Counted from the first letter of the stretch, positions 27,207 to 34,770 are shown. The stretch is DNA of 64,000 nucleotides from Nocardioides cremeus (GCF_030518195.1 NZ_JAULSC010000011.1:48268-112267), one strand, 5' to 3'. Made by a program: numbers and translations. Notes: generated by a model not told the origin, from the letters alone.

Positions 27207-29054
27207 TCAGTCCACGCGCTCCCGCGACCGCAGCCGGGCCACCCGCAGCGCCAGCTGCAGGTCGAGGGCGGCGTCGGGCTCGCGCCAGCGCGCCCCCAGC
27301 AGGTCGGTCACCCGGTCGAGGCGCTGGGCGACGGTGTTGGGGTGCACGTGCAGCCGCTCGGCGGCGGCCCGGGACCGGCCACCCTCCGCGAACCACGCCT
27401 CCAGGGTGACCACCAGGTCGGTGCCGCGCCGCCGGTCGTGGTCGAGGACCGGGCCCAGCGCACGTTCCACGAAGTCGTCGAGCTCGCCGGGGCCGCTGGT
27501 GCCGAGCAGCAGCCGGGTCACCCCGAGGGCGCCCGGGTCGGCGCACTCCCCCGTGCGGCCCAGTGCCAGCAGCGCCTCGAGGCAGCGGCGCGCCTCGTCG
27601 TACGCCGCCGGCAGCGCGCCGTCGAGGGGCTGCACGGGCCCGTGGGCCACCCCGAGCGTCACCGGCTCGCCGCAGGTCTCGGCCAGCGCGGCGCGCAGCC
27701 GCTGGCCGACGACCTGGGCGTCGTCGTGGGCGGGCACCAGCAGCACCGGTCGGCCGCGGTGCTCGACGGCCAGGCCGTCGGCGGCGCGGGCCAGGCGGGC
27801 GGCGGTGCGCACCGCGCGGTGCCGCTCCCCCGCGGGCACCTCCGCGACCGCGACCACGCAGCCGGCGTCGAGGCGCAGCCGCTGGCTCCGGGCACGCTGC
27901 CGCAGCCGGGCCGGGTCGGCGTCGCCGCCCTCGATCAGGTCGGTGAGCAGCGCGCCGCCCAGCCGCTCCTCGGCCTCGTCGACCGAACGGGCGAAGAGCA
28001 GCACCAGGCCGGCGACGATCGCACCGCGCTCGAGCGTGCGCCGCCCGGCCCGGTCGAGGGACGGGCCGCCGTGCACCAGCACGGTCGCCAGGTGCTCCTG
28101 GCCCGCCAGGGCGGGGGCGAGGTAGCCGTCGTCGAGCTCCACCGAGTGGCCCGAGGCGACCGCCTGGTCGAGCGCGGCTCGGCCCGGACCGGGCCCGGGG
28201 GCGGGCTCGCCGGCCAGCACCTGGCCGTCGGCGTCGAGGACCGCGACCCGGCTGCCGCCCAGCACCTCGCCCAGCACCGCGACCACCTCGGCGAGGGTGC
28301 TGCGGTGCAGCAGCAGACCGGTCAGCTGGTCGTGGGCCCGAGCCGCCTCCTCGACCGCGTCGGCCTGGGCACGCAGCTGCGCGTTGGCCTCGTCGAGGTC
28401 GGCGAAGAGCCGGGCGTTCTCGAGCGCCACGCTCGCGTGGGCGGCGAACGAGGTCAGCAGCGAGACCTCCTCGGGCGGGAAGGGCCGCACCGTGCGGTGG
28501 GTGGCCAGCAGCGCGCCGATCACCCGTCCCTCGAGCACGAGCGGCACCCCGAGGATCGCGCGGATCCCCTCGTCGGCCACGGCGTCGTCGACGAAGCGGC
28601 GGTGCACGAAGCGCTCGTCGTGCTGGTAGTCGGAGGTGAAGTACGGCGCCCCGGTCTGGGCGACCAGCCCCAGCAGCCCGGTGCCCAGCGGCAGCCGCAG
28701 CGTGCGGAACTCCGCCGACAGCGCCCCGTCGGTGACCTTCATGTACGACGCCCCCTCGCCCTCGTCGTTGAGCGAGAGGTAGGTCATGTCGGCCTTGAGC
28801 AGCTGGCGGGCACGGCGCACGATCGCGCTCAGGATGGCGTTGACGTCGCGGATCGCGGTCAGGTCGCTGGCGGTGTCGTAGAGCGCCGAGAGCTCGGCCT
28901 CGCGGGAGCGCTGGCGCGCGATCAGCTCGCGCAGCCGCAGGGCGACGTCGTACGAGCGGCGGGCCTCGGGGTCGTCGCCCGCCGCCTCGACGAGCCGGTC
29001 GAAGTCGGCGCGCGGCGCCTCGTCGTACAGCAGGTCGAGCAGGGTGCGGGCCAC
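27207..29054 (-). CDS. PucR-type regulator with GAF domain
   Basis: A 615-residue transcriptional regulator. An N-terminal helical segment and a GAF domain (about 65-230, with DLTAIRDVNAILSAIVRRA and LGVPLVLEGRVIGALLATH) precede a middle domain with a GGDEF-like/CdaR arrangement. A C-terminal PucR helix-turn-helix follows (VTLEAWFAEGGRSRAAAERL, then VHPNTVAQRLDRV). The GAF part should sense a small molecule. Its position upstream of bdh-scoAB on the same strand suggests it controls 3-hydroxybutyrate or acetoacetate use. GTG 29054 is chosen as the start from coding style; the ribosome-binding site is weak, so the N-terminus is uncertain. Confidence 0.8.
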   Translation of the reverse strand: MARTLLDLLYDEAPRADFDRLVEAAGDDPEARRSYDVALRLRELIARQRSREAELSALYDTASDLTAIRDVNAILSAIVRRARQLLKADMTYLSLNDEGEGASYMKVTDGALSAEFRTLRLPLGTGLLGLVAQTGAPYFTSDYQHDERFVHRRFVDDAVADEGIRAILGVPLVLEGRVIGALLATHRTVRPFPPEEVSLLTSFAAHASVALENARLFADLDEANAQLRAQADAVEEAARAHDQLTGLLLHRSTLAEVVAVLGEVLGGSRVAVLDADGQVLAGEPAPGPGPGRAALDQAVASGHSVELDDGYLAPALAGQEHLATVLVHGGPSLDRAGRRTLERGAIVAGLVLLFARSVDEAEERLGGALLTDLIEGGDADPARLRQRARSQRLRLDAGCVVAVAEVPAGERHRAVRTAARLARAADGLAVEHRGRPVLLVPAHDDAQVVGQRLRAALAETCGEPVTLGVAHGPVQPLDGALPAAYDEARRCLEALLALGRTGECADPGALGVTRLLLGTSGPGELDDFVERALGPVLDHDRRRGTDLVVTLEAWFAEGGRSRAAAERLHVHPNTVAQRLDRVTDLLGARWREPDAALDLQLALRVARLRSRERVD

Positions 29055-29130
29055 CCTCGCATCATGCCGGAGGTTTGGGCCTGCCGGCGCCAGGGGTAGA
29101 GGAGGGCTGGAGCTCGGGACCCGCCTCCAC

Positions 29131-29161
29131 ACGCAGCCCGCCTCTCGGGCGCGGGCTGCGT
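29131..29161 (-). terminator. Hairpin after the secreted-protein gene
   Basis: A perfect 11-bp stem (29131-29141 with 29151-29161) with a 9-base loop, six bases beyond the stop of the gene ending at 29167. No T tract. Confidence 0.6.
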
Positions 29162-29166
29162 CGGCG

Positions 29167-29625
29167 TCACCTCCAGGTGCCGCTGGTGCAGCCGGTCGCG
29201 TAGGTGAACGCCGGCGCGGTCCACGACCGGAGCGCCGAGTCGATGCGCAGCGTGTAGCTGCCGTCCCGCCCGCCGAAGCGGAAGCCGCCGCGGTAGGACA
29301 GGGTCGCGGTCTTCGCGGTGGTGGTGATCGAGTCGACGGGCTCGTTGTCGCGCACCAGCGTGTAGGTGTGGCTGTAGGGCTGGCCCGCGGGGCCCGGGTC
29401 GGTGAAGCCGTCGACCGTGATCGTGAAGCCCTCGCGGAAGAAGGTCGAGGTGCAGGACTGGGTGCCCTGCACCGCGGATGGCGCCACCAGCGAGGCAGCC
29501 CCGACAGCGAGTCCCGAGGCCTTCGGCGTCGAGAACCCGGCGAACGCGATCTGCGGCGCGACCAGCAGGAACGCGGCCACGAGCAGCACCGTCACGGCGC
29601 GTCGAGCGCGGTCGATGGCCTGCAT
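29167..29625 (-). CDS. Small secreted protein of the SipW/TasA locus
   Basis: A 152-residue exported protein. A basic N-terminus and hydrophobic core (VTVLLVAAFLLVAPQIAFA) form a signal peptide ending near AFAGFS. The mature part contains two Cys residues (QSCTST and TGCTSG) that could form a disulfide, and a beta-rich middle with FTITVDGFTDPG. No family is recognised. The gene has a GAGGAG ribosome-binding site and the same CTTG-box/CAGAGT promoter as the TasA-like genes, so it is a predicted member of the same regulon and a possible accessory fibre or surface component. Confidence 0.65.
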   Translation of the reverse strand: MQAIDRARRAVTVLLVAAFLLVAPQIAFAGFSTPKASGLAVGAASLVAPSAVQGTQSCTSTFFREGFTITVDGFTDPGPAGQPYSHTYTLVRDNEPVDSITTTAKTATLSYRGGFRFGGRDGSYTLRIDSALRSWTAPAFTYATGCTSGTWR

Positions 29626-29674
29626 CAGTGGTCTCCTCGGGGGTAGTGCTCAGTGGGGCTCCCTAACAGGCCCT

Positions 29675-29729
29675 ACTCTGTCGTCATCTTTGCAAGGCCC
29701 CTTGAGCCTGACCGCAAGGTTTCCGCAAG
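29675..29729 (-). promoter_or_regulatory. CTTG-box promoter 1 (secreted protein)
   Basis: On the minus strand, two CTTGCGG boxes start at 29729 and 29718, an 11-bp direct repeat. A third CTTG starts at 29696, exactly 16 bp before CAGAGT (29680-29675). This layout recurs before four more genes. The region also lies upstream of the response regulator gene at 29775, which may therefore be autoregulated. Confidence 0.65.
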
Positions 29730-29774
29730 CCCGTCGAGGCGCCCCCAGGCCTCGATGTCGAGGAGGAACTGACC

Positions 29775-30572
29775 ATGACCCAGGACGCTCCCGAGCGCCG
29801 CGCGCTGGTCGTCGAGGACGACGAGGACATCCGGTCGCTGATCGAGTTCACCCTCGGCACGCAGGGCTTCGCGGTGACCGCCGTCGACTCCGGCCCCAAG
29901 GCGATCGAGGCGGTCCGGGCCGAGGAGCCCGACCTGATCACCCTCGACCTGGGACTGCCCGGCATCGACGGCATCGAGACCTGCCGGCGCCTGCGCGAGC
30001 TGACCGACGCCTACGTCGTGATGATCACCGGGCGCGACGACGAGATCGACCGGTTGCTCGGTCTCGAGACCGGCGCCGACGACTTCCTGACCAAGCCGTT
30101 CTCGGTGCGTGAGCTCAAGGCCCGGGTCAACGCGCTCTTCCGGCGCCCCCGGCGGGTCGAGCCGCGTGGGCTGGCCGCGCCGGTCACCACCCCCGACGGC
30201 ACCGGCCCCGTGGGCACCGCGGCCGACCCGGCGCCCGCGCCGGTGCAGACGCTGCCCGACCACGAGCTGCTCGAGCACGGCCCGCTGCGCGTCGACGTCG
30301 ACGGGCGCCGCGCCTTCCACGGCGACACCGAGCTGACCCTGACCCGCACCGAGTTCGACCTGCTCACCGAGCTGATGCGGACCCCCGCTCGGGTCTGGAC
30401 CCGCGAGGCGCTGCTGCGCTCGGTGTGGGGCACCGACTGGGCCACCGACACGCACCTCGTCGAGGTGCACGTCGGCAACCTGCGCCGCAAGATCGAGGCC
30501 GGCCAGCAGGGCGTGCGCCTGATCCGCACCGTGCGCGGTGTCGGCTACCGCATGGAGACGCTGTCCGCCTGA
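29775..30572 (+). CDS. OmpR/PhoB-type response regulator
   Basis: A 265-residue response regulator. The receiver has the acidic pair in VVEDDEDIR, phospho-acceptor D58 in LITLDLGLPG and K107 in FLTKPFS; the C-terminal winged helix (LTLTRTEFDLLTELMRTPAR to RTVRGVGYRMETL) is OmpR/PhoB type. The linker (about 122-170) is unusually long and Pro/Ala-rich. No histidine kinase gene is within the window, so it is an orphan here. OmpR-type dimers bind 11-bp direct repeats, which is the spacing of the CTTG boxes before the five surrounding genes. That makes it the likely regulator of the fibre locus. Confidence 0.88.
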   Translation: MTQDAPERRALVVEDDEDIRSLIEFTLGTQGFAVTAVDSGPKAIEAVRAEEPDLITLDLGLPGIDGIETCRRLRELTDAYVVMITGRDDEIDRLLGLETGADDFLTKPFSVRELKARVNALFRRPRRVEPRGLAAPVTTPDGTGPVGTAADPAPAPVQTLPDHELLEHGPLRVDVDGRRAFHGDTELTLTRTEFDLLTELMRTPARVWTREALLRSVWGTDWATDTHLVEVHVGNLRRKIEAGQQGVRLIRTVRGVGYRMETLSA

Positions 30573-30596
30573 CCCGGACCGGTCGCCGGGCCCGGC

Positions 30597-31250
30597 TCAG
30601 CGGTTCTCGCCGGTGCGCTGGGTGGCGTCGAAGGTGAACGTGACGGTGCCGGAGGCGCCCTGCAGGTTGTTGCCCGCCTCCAGCGGCAGGGCCAGGGTGA
30701 CCCGGAGGTTGGCGGCGGCGCCCGTGCCGTTGACGGCGTTGAGGGTCGCGGCCGGCAGCACCTGACCGGTCATCGGCACGGCGCGCTGGGTGAGCACGGG
30801 GCTGGTGGTGCCGCCACAGGTCAGGGCCATCGTGGTGCCGACCTTGGTCCACGGCACCGAGCACTGCTCGACGGTCATCTTGAGGCCGTTGGCGTCGCTG
30901 GCCAGCAGTCCGCCGCCGGAGGTGCTCAGGGTCACCGACCCGAAGGTCTCGCTGCCGGCGGCGCGGGTCAGCTGGACGGCACGCTGGGCGGAGTCGCCGG
31001 GGACCATGCCGGTCGCCGGCACGTTGAAGCCCTGGTTCTGGTTGGCCAGGCCCAGCTCGATGCGCCCGGCCGAGACCGACTCCGTCGCCGAGGTCGACGA
31101 CGTGAACGAGCCGTAGGTGCCCAGGCCGGCCACGGCCGCCGCGCCGGCGACGAGCGCCAGCGACGCCGCGAACCGGCTGCCGGCGCCGCTGCGGGAGCGG
31201 GTGGCGCGGCGTCGGGGGCTCGGGCGGCGGTGCGATCCGGGGCGGGTCAT
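30597..31250 (-). CDS. TasA/CalY-like secreted protein 1 (SipW-type signal)
   Basis: A 217-residue exported protein with a SipW-dependent-type signal peptide: a basic N-terminus rich in Arg, then FAASLALVAGAAAVAGLGTY followed by GSFTSSTSATESVSAG. The mature domain has the TasA/camelysin layout with late NLRVTLALPLEAGN and a C-terminal VTFTFDATQRTGENR. Two Cys residues (EQCSVPW and LTCGGTT) could bridge. TasA-type proteins assemble into extracellular fibres. It shares sequence pattern with the two paralogues at 31847 and 34081 but is clearly diverged, with a longer N-terminus. Confidence 0.8.
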   Translation of the reverse strand: MTRPGSHRRPSPRRRATRSRSGAGSRFAASLALVAGAAAVAGLGTYGSFTSSTSATESVSAGRIELGLANQNQGFNVPATGMVPGDSAQRAVQLTRAAGSETFGSVTLSTSGGGLLASDANGLKMTVEQCSVPWTKVGTTMALTCGGTTSPVLTQRAVPMTGQVLPAATLNAVNGTGAAANLRVTLALPLEAGNNLQGASGTVTFTFDATQRTGENR

Positions 31251-31287
31251 GGGAGCACTCCAGGTGGAAGGGGGGCTGACAGGTTGA

Positions 31288-31364
31288 ACTCTGCCGCCAC
31301 GGCCGCAAGCCGGGCGCAGGGAAGCCCACGCTCGAACGGTGGGTTTGCTCAAGGAAGACGCAAG
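31288..31364 (-). promoter_or_regulatory. CTTG-box promoter 2 (TasA-like 1)
   Basis: CTTGCGT starts at 31364 and CTTGAGC at 31353 (11 bp apart). The proximal CTTGCGG starts at 31309, 16 bp before CAGAGT (31293-31288). The direct repeat lies just after the stop of the Hpt-like gene. Confidence 0.65.
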
Positions 31365-31369
31365 GCGCG

Positions 31370-31711
31370 TCAGGAGGCGATGTCGGCCAGCGCCCGGGAG
31401 GTCTGCCGGGCCGTGCTCGAGAGGCGGCGTACGGCGCGTCGGGCACCGACCGTGTCGGCCACGCGCACGTGCTGCTCGACGTCCTGGGCCAGGTCCGCCA
31501 GCGCGACGGCGCCGACGGTGGTGGCGGAGGTGCGCAGGCTGAGCACCGCGTCCATCAGGGCGTCGTGGTCCTCGACCTCGAGGGCGGTCAGGACGCGCTC
31601 CACGCGGCCCGGGAGCATCCGGAGGTAGGTGCCGACGAATCGGTCGACGAAGGCGCGGTCACCGAGGTCCGTGCCCAGCTGGGTGATCACAGCGGTGTCG
31701 AGGACGCGCAT
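31370..31711 (-). CDS. Hpt-like protein lacking the phosphorylatable histidine
   Basis: A 113-residue helical protein with the layout of a histidine phosphotransfer domain: FVDRFVGTYLRMLPGRVERV, then the motif region AVLSLRTSATTVGAVALADL. Canonical Hpt proteins have H-x-L-K-G-S-x-x-x-G here. In this protein the His position is Leu57 and the Gly is Thr61, while Ser62 and the later Gly are kept. It therefore should not accept phosphate and may instead bind the receiver of the adjacent response regulator or its kinase. It sits between TasA-like genes 2 and 1 on the same strand, inside the fibre locus. Confidence 0.7.
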   Translation of the reverse strand: MRVLDTAVITQLGTDLGDRAFVDRFVGTYLRMLPGRVERVLTALEVEDHDALMDAVLSLRTSATTVGAVALADLAQDVEQHVRVADTVGARRAVRRLSSTARQTSRALADIAS

Positions 31712-31780
31712 CGGTGTGGCTCCTTCGACGCCCTGCTGGGCCGGTGGGTGGATGGTGGTGGCGAAGGAGACGGATTGTGC

Positions 31781-31816
31781 CGTGCGGCCGCCGCTCCCTC
31801 CGCGGCGGCCACACGT
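31781..31816 (-). other. Duplicated 36-nt hairpin, copy 1
   Basis: Perfect 9-bp stem GGCCGCCGC/GCGGCGGCC (31786-31794 with 31802-31810) with loop TCCCTCC and a further outer 4-bp pairing. The 36-nt segment is identical to 33848-33883. It lies between TasA-like 2 and the Hpt-like gene and may be a terminator, attenuator or processing site. Confidence 0.7.
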
Positions 31817-31818
31817 GT

Positions 31819-31837
31819 CTCCGGCTCGAGGCCGGAG
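31819..31837 (-). terminator. Hairpin after TasA-like 2
   Basis: Perfect 7-bp stem CTCCGGC/GCCGGAG with a TCGAG loop, ten bases past the TasA-like 2 stop and directly before the duplicated 36-nt hairpin. Together they look like a partial terminator, which would let most transcripts end after the abundant fibre gene. Confidence 0.5.
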
Positions 31838-31846
31838 CGATCAGCC

Positions 31847-32479
31847 TCAGCGGGCCTCGGCGGCGCGCTGGGTGGCGTCGAAGACGAACTTCACGGTGTC
31901 TGTCTTGAGCTGGAAGGTGTTGTCGGCCGCCTGCGGCAGGGCCAGGGTGATCCGCAGGTTCGAGACCTTCGCGGTCCCGTTCAGCGCCGCGGTGACCTGG
32001 GCCAGGTCGCGGTTCGCACCGATCACGGGCACCGAGGACACGATCGAGGTGACCTCGCCACCACAGGTCATCCGCTTGGACTCAGCGGCCTTGACCCACG
32101 CCGTGGCGCACTGGTCGATGGACAGCTGCAGACCGTTCTTGGCGTCGCTGGTCAGGATCGAGGGCGCCGCAGCAGCCGAGGTCGTGGTCAGCGCCACCGA
32201 CCCGAACCCCTCGGTGGCACCCGCGCGGGTCAGCTGCACCGCACGCTCCACCGTGTCACCGGGCACCAGACCGACCGCGGCCATGTCCAGGCCCTGCGTG
32301 CCCTGACCGGCCAGCTCGATCTTGGTCTCCCCCGACGCCACCGCCTCCGTCGCGTCGGTCGAGGAGGTGAACGAACCGAACGTGCCCAGACCCGCCACCG
32401 CGGTCGCACCAGCGACCAGCGCCACCGACGCGACGACACGAGTGAGGGACTTGCGCGAGGAGGAGATGTTCGAGGCCAT
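31847..32479 (-). CDS. TasA/CalY-like secreted protein 2 (SipW-type signal)
   Basis: A 210-residue exported protein. The signal region (RVVASVALVAGATAVAGLGT, then FGSFTSSTDATEAVAS) is SipW-dependent type; the mature part runs KIELAGQGTQGLDMAAVG, VPGDTVERAVQLTRAGATEG, and ends VKFVFDATQRAAEAR. Two Cys (DQCATAW, MTCGGEV) are spaced as in the paralogues. By direct comparison it differs from the 34081 paralogue at about 12 of 210 positions, so the two are a recent duplication or kept alike by gene conversion. It should be processed by the SipW-type peptidase encoded upstream and form surface fibres. Confidence 0.82.
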   Translation of the reverse strand: MASNISSSRKSLTRVVASVALVAGATAVAGLGTFGSFTSSTDATEAVASGETKIELAGQGTQGLDMAAVGLVPGDTVERAVQLTRAGATEGFGSVALTTTSAAAAPSILTSDAKNGLQLSIDQCATAWVKAAESKRMTCGGEVTSIVSSVPVIGANRDLAQVTAALNGTAKVSNLRITLALPQAADNTFQLKTDTVKFVFDATQRAAEAR

Positions 32480-32535
32480 GAGGGAGGTCCTTGTCTAGAG
32501 GCCGGCGACGGTGCCGGACCGGGGCGATGAACAGA

Positions 32536-32602
32536 ACTCTGCAGCCCGCACCTCAAGCCACCACCCGGCAAAGACCCCCCGTTCCCACAAGCAATCCGCA
32601 AG
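32536..32602 (-). promoter_or_regulatory. CTTG-box promoter 3 (TasA-like 2)
   Basis: CTTGCGG starts at 32602 and CTTGTGG at 32591 (11 bp apart). The proximal CTTGAGG starts at 32557, 16 bp before CAGAGT (32541-32536). The whole leader is nearly identical to that of TasA-like 3. Confidence 0.68.
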
Positions 32603-32609
32603 ACCGCGC

Positions 32610-32688
32610 GAACCGGCGCCAGTTCCGCGCGAGCCGGCGCCAGTTCCCCGCGAGCCGGCACCACTTCCCCGCGACCCGGCGCCACTTC
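32610..32688. repeat. Phased repeat array B (four copies, 21-bp period)
   Basis: Reverse-orientation copies of the GAACTGGCGCCGGCTC core begin at 32610, 32631, 32652 and 32673, exactly 21 bp apart. The array starts right behind the TasA-like 2 operator. Confidence 0.9.
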
Positions 32689-32751
32689 CTCCGCGGGGGC
32701 AGGACGACCTCAGCGCAACGAGATGACCGGGCCGGCACCCGCGGCCCCGCA

Positions 32752-32836
32752 CCCGCCCTGGTCAGGGCGGGGGCGGGTGCGGCCCCCGCCAGCTCCGCAC
32801 CTGCTCGGGCAGGGGGGTGCCGCAGGTTCGGAGCTG
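32752..32836. other. Two strong hairpins in a gene-free stretch
   Basis: The 622-bp gap 32480-33101 has no credible gene. Its middle holds CCCGCCCT-ggtc-AGGGCGGG (32752-32771), which can also form a longer alternative 11-bp stem (32747-32757 with 32772-32782). A second 15-bp stem with one mismatch follows (32790-32804 with 32822-32836). A structured small RNA or stacked terminators are possible. Confidence 0.45.
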
Positions 32837-32931
32837 GGGGTGACGGCTCAAGGTAGAGGCCCGCTTCCAGCCGGCGATTCGTCCGCGGGGGTGCAGTCAG
32901 GCAGCCGTTCCCCGTGTGCGCAGACCCTCAC

Positions 32932-33007
32932 GAGTCGGCGCCACTTCCCGGCGTAGGCCGCCCGCTCCCGGAACTCACGCCGGCTCGTCAGGAAGTCACG
33001 CCGGCTC
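32932..33007. repeat. Phased repeat array C (inverted arrangement)
   Basis: One reverse copy (32932-32947) and two forward copies (starting 32971 and 32992, 21 bp apart) of the same family, core GAACTCACGCCGGCTC or variant. Confidence 0.8.
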
Positions 33008-33047
33008 GCGGAGCTGCCCCGCCGAGCGGGCGGCCGAAAACGCAGCA

Positions 33048-33078
33048 ACCGCCCGGGTCCTGGTCGGACCCGGGCGGT
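33048..33078 (-). terminator. Intrinsic terminator of the signal peptidase gene
   Basis: Perfect 13-bp stem (33048-33060 with 33066-33078), loop TGGTC, read on the minus strand 23 bases after the stop and followed by TGCTGCGTTTTCGG. It is the only hairpin in the window with a T tract. Confidence 0.8.
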
Positions 33079-33101
33079 GCGGTGGTGCGGGAGGTGGTGG
33101 C

Positions 33102-33794
33102 TCAGGCCTCGTCGGCGGGGGCGGGCTCGTCGTCCTCGTCGTCGCCGGACCAGATGCGGCCCAGGCCGAGGAGAAGGACCGCGCCCAGGGCGCCGTACAG
33201 GATCACGTCGTTGAGGACCGGGGTGCGCAGGGCGCGGATCACGGAGCCGACCTTGGGGATGACGGCCTGGACCTCCCAGACCGACTCGCCCTCGAGGGTC
33301 GCGACCCACGGGTCGACGTTGGGGTTGTTGTCGCCCTTGGTGCGCACGGCGACCGAGCCGTCCTCGCCGCGGATGACCTCGGTGATGCGGTGGGTCTCGA
33401 CGCGGTGGTCCTCGATCGGGATGTGGTAGGTGATCACGTCACCGACGGCCACGTCGGCGACCGGTCGTTCGGCGGTCACCACCACGTCGCCGACCATGAT
33501 GCCGGGCTCCATCGAGCCGGTGAGCATCGTGGCGGTGCGGTAGCCCAGCACGTGCGGGCCGACGGCGAAGAACAGGAAGAAGGCGAGCGCGGCCACGACC
33601 AGCAGCGAGGTGACGACCCGGCCGAGCCGACGCAGGACCCGAGCCGTACGCCGGACGGGGCGCCGCGGTGCGGGGGCCGGCGAGGTGCCGCCGGCGGTGA
33701 CCGGGGTCGTGCTGCGACGCGGAGCCATGGTGCGCACCGAGGTGGTGGTGGCGCGGTGACGGCCGACGACCAGGGGAACGGCGGGGCTGCTCAT
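33102..33794 (-). CDS. SipW-type signal peptidase I
   Basis: A 230-residue membrane signal peptidase of the ER/archaeal (SipW) type. A Thr/Pro-rich N-terminal region precedes a membrane span (VTSLLVVAALAFFLFFAVG, 61-79). The catalytic Ser94 lies in LTGSMEPGIMVGD, the His replacing the usual Lys is H135 in VETHRITEV, and the conserved Asp is in KGDNNPNVDPW. A second span near the C-terminus ends in an acidic tail. SipW cleaves TasA-type precursors, three of which are encoded on either side. Start ATG 33794 has AGGAG upstream; a later ATG at residue 23 is possible. Confidence 0.88.
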   Translation of the reverse strand: MSSPAVPLVVGRHRATTTSVRTMAPRRSTTPVTAGGTSPAPAPRRPVRRTARVLRRLGRVVTSLLVVAALAFFLFFAVGPHVLGYRTATMLTGSMEPGIMVGDVVVTAERPVADVAVGDVITYHIPIEDHRVETHRITEVIRGEDGSVAVRTKGDNNPNVDPWVATLEGESVWEVQAVIPKVGSVIRALRTPVLNDVILYGALGAVLLLGLGRIWSGDDEDDEPAPADEA

Positions 33795-33847
33795 GATCCG
33801 GCTCCTGCGAGGTGGGGGTGTGGGAGGTGCGAGTGAGGGAGGTGTGA

Positions 33848-33883
33848 CGTGCGGCCGCCGCTCCCTCCGCGGCGGCCACACGT
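33848..33883 (-). other. Duplicated 36-nt hairpin, copy 2 (leader of the signal peptidase)
   Basis: Identical 36-nt segment to 31781-31816, forming the 9-bp GC stem plus a 5-bp outer stem. Here it lies between the CTTG-box promoter and the signal peptidase start, so it would be in the 5' leader and could tune expression. Confidence 0.65.
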
Positions 33884-33918
33884 CGGGCGGGCCGTGACCG
33901 GTCCGTCCGATGAGCAGA

Positions 33919-33985
33919 ACTCTGCTCCCTCGACCTCAAGCCCTCCCCCGGGAAACCCGCGACGTTGTCTCAAGGAACTCGCAAG
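33919..33985 (-). promoter_or_regulatory. CTTG-box promoter 4 (signal peptidase)
   Basis: CTTGCGA starts at 33985 and CTTGAGA at 33974 (11 bp apart). The proximal CTTGAGG starts at 33940, 16 bp before CAGAGT (33924-33919). The distal-to-CAGAGT distance is 50 bp, as for TasA-like 2 and 3. Confidence 0.68.
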
Positions 33986-34010
33986 AGGACGTCGGAGCCT
34001 GGTCGTGGTG

Positions 34011-34049
34011 TCCATCCGGGCCGGGCGTCGGCGGCCCGGCCCGGATGGA
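34011..34049 (-). terminator. Strong hairpin after TasA-like 3
   Basis: Perfect 16-bp stem (34011-34026 with 34034-34049) with a 7-base loop, about 32 bases past the TasA-like 3 stop and just before the signal peptidase promoter. Confidence 0.75.
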
Positions 34050-34080
34050 GATCGAGACGGTCGGCAGGAGCGACCGTGGG

Positions 34081-34713
34081 TCAGCGGGCCTCGGCGGTGC
34101 GCTGGGTGGCGTCGAAGACGAACTTCACGGTGTCGGTCTTGAGCTGGAAGGTGTTGTCGGCCGCCTGGGGCAGGGCCAGGGTGATCCGCAGGTTCGAGAC
34201 CTTCGCGGTCCCGTTCAGCGCCGTGGTGACCTGGGCCAGGTCGCGGTTCGCACCGATCACGGGCACCGCGGAGACGATCGAGGTGACCTCGCCACCACAG
34301 GTCATCCGCTTGGAGTCGGCGGCCTTGGCCCACGCGACCGAGCACTGGTCGATGCTCAGCTGCAGGCCGTTGACCTTGTCGCTGGTCAGGATCGAGGGCG
34401 CCGTATCCGCCGAGGTCGTGGTCAGCGCCACCGACCCGAAGCCCTCGGTGGCACCCGCACGGGTCAGCTGCACCGCACGCTCCACCGTGTCGCCCGGCAC
34501 CAGCCCGACCGCAGCCATGTCCAGGCCCTGCGTGCCCTGACCGGCCAGCTCGATCTTCGTCTCACCCGAGGCCACCGCCTCAGTCGCCTCAGTGCTGGAG
34601 GTGAACGAACCGAACGTGCCCAGACCGGCCACTGCGGTCGCGCCGGCGACCAGCGCCACCGAGGCGACGACACGAGTGAGGGACTTGCGCGAGGACGAGA
34701 TGTTCGAGGCCAT
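34081..34713 (-). CDS. TasA/CalY-like secreted protein 3 (SipW-type signal)
   Basis: A 210-residue near-copy of TasA-like 2, with the same SipW-type signal (VASVALVAGATAVAGLGTFG) and the same end (VKFVFDATQRTAEAR). The few differences cluster near residues 103-130 (SADTAPSILTSDKVNG, DQCSVAWAKAADSKR). Upstream sequence, operator and leader are duplicated with it. It is the first gene of the fibre locus on the minus strand and ends in a strong hairpin, so it is probably a single-gene transcript. Confidence 0.82.
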   Translation of the reverse strand: MASNISSSRKSLTRVVASVALVAGATAVAGLGTFGSFTSSTEATEAVASGETKIELAGQGTQGLDMAAVGLVPGDTVERAVQLTRAGATEGFGSVALTTTSADTAPSILTSDKVNGLQLSIDQCSVAWAKAADSKRMTCGGEVTSIVSAVPVIGANRDLAQVTTALNGTAKVSNLRITLALPQAADNTFQLKTDTVKFVFDATQRTAEAR

Positions 34714-34770
34714 GAGGGAAGTCCTTGTCTAGAGGCCGGCGACAGTGCCGGTCCGGGGGCGATGAACCAA

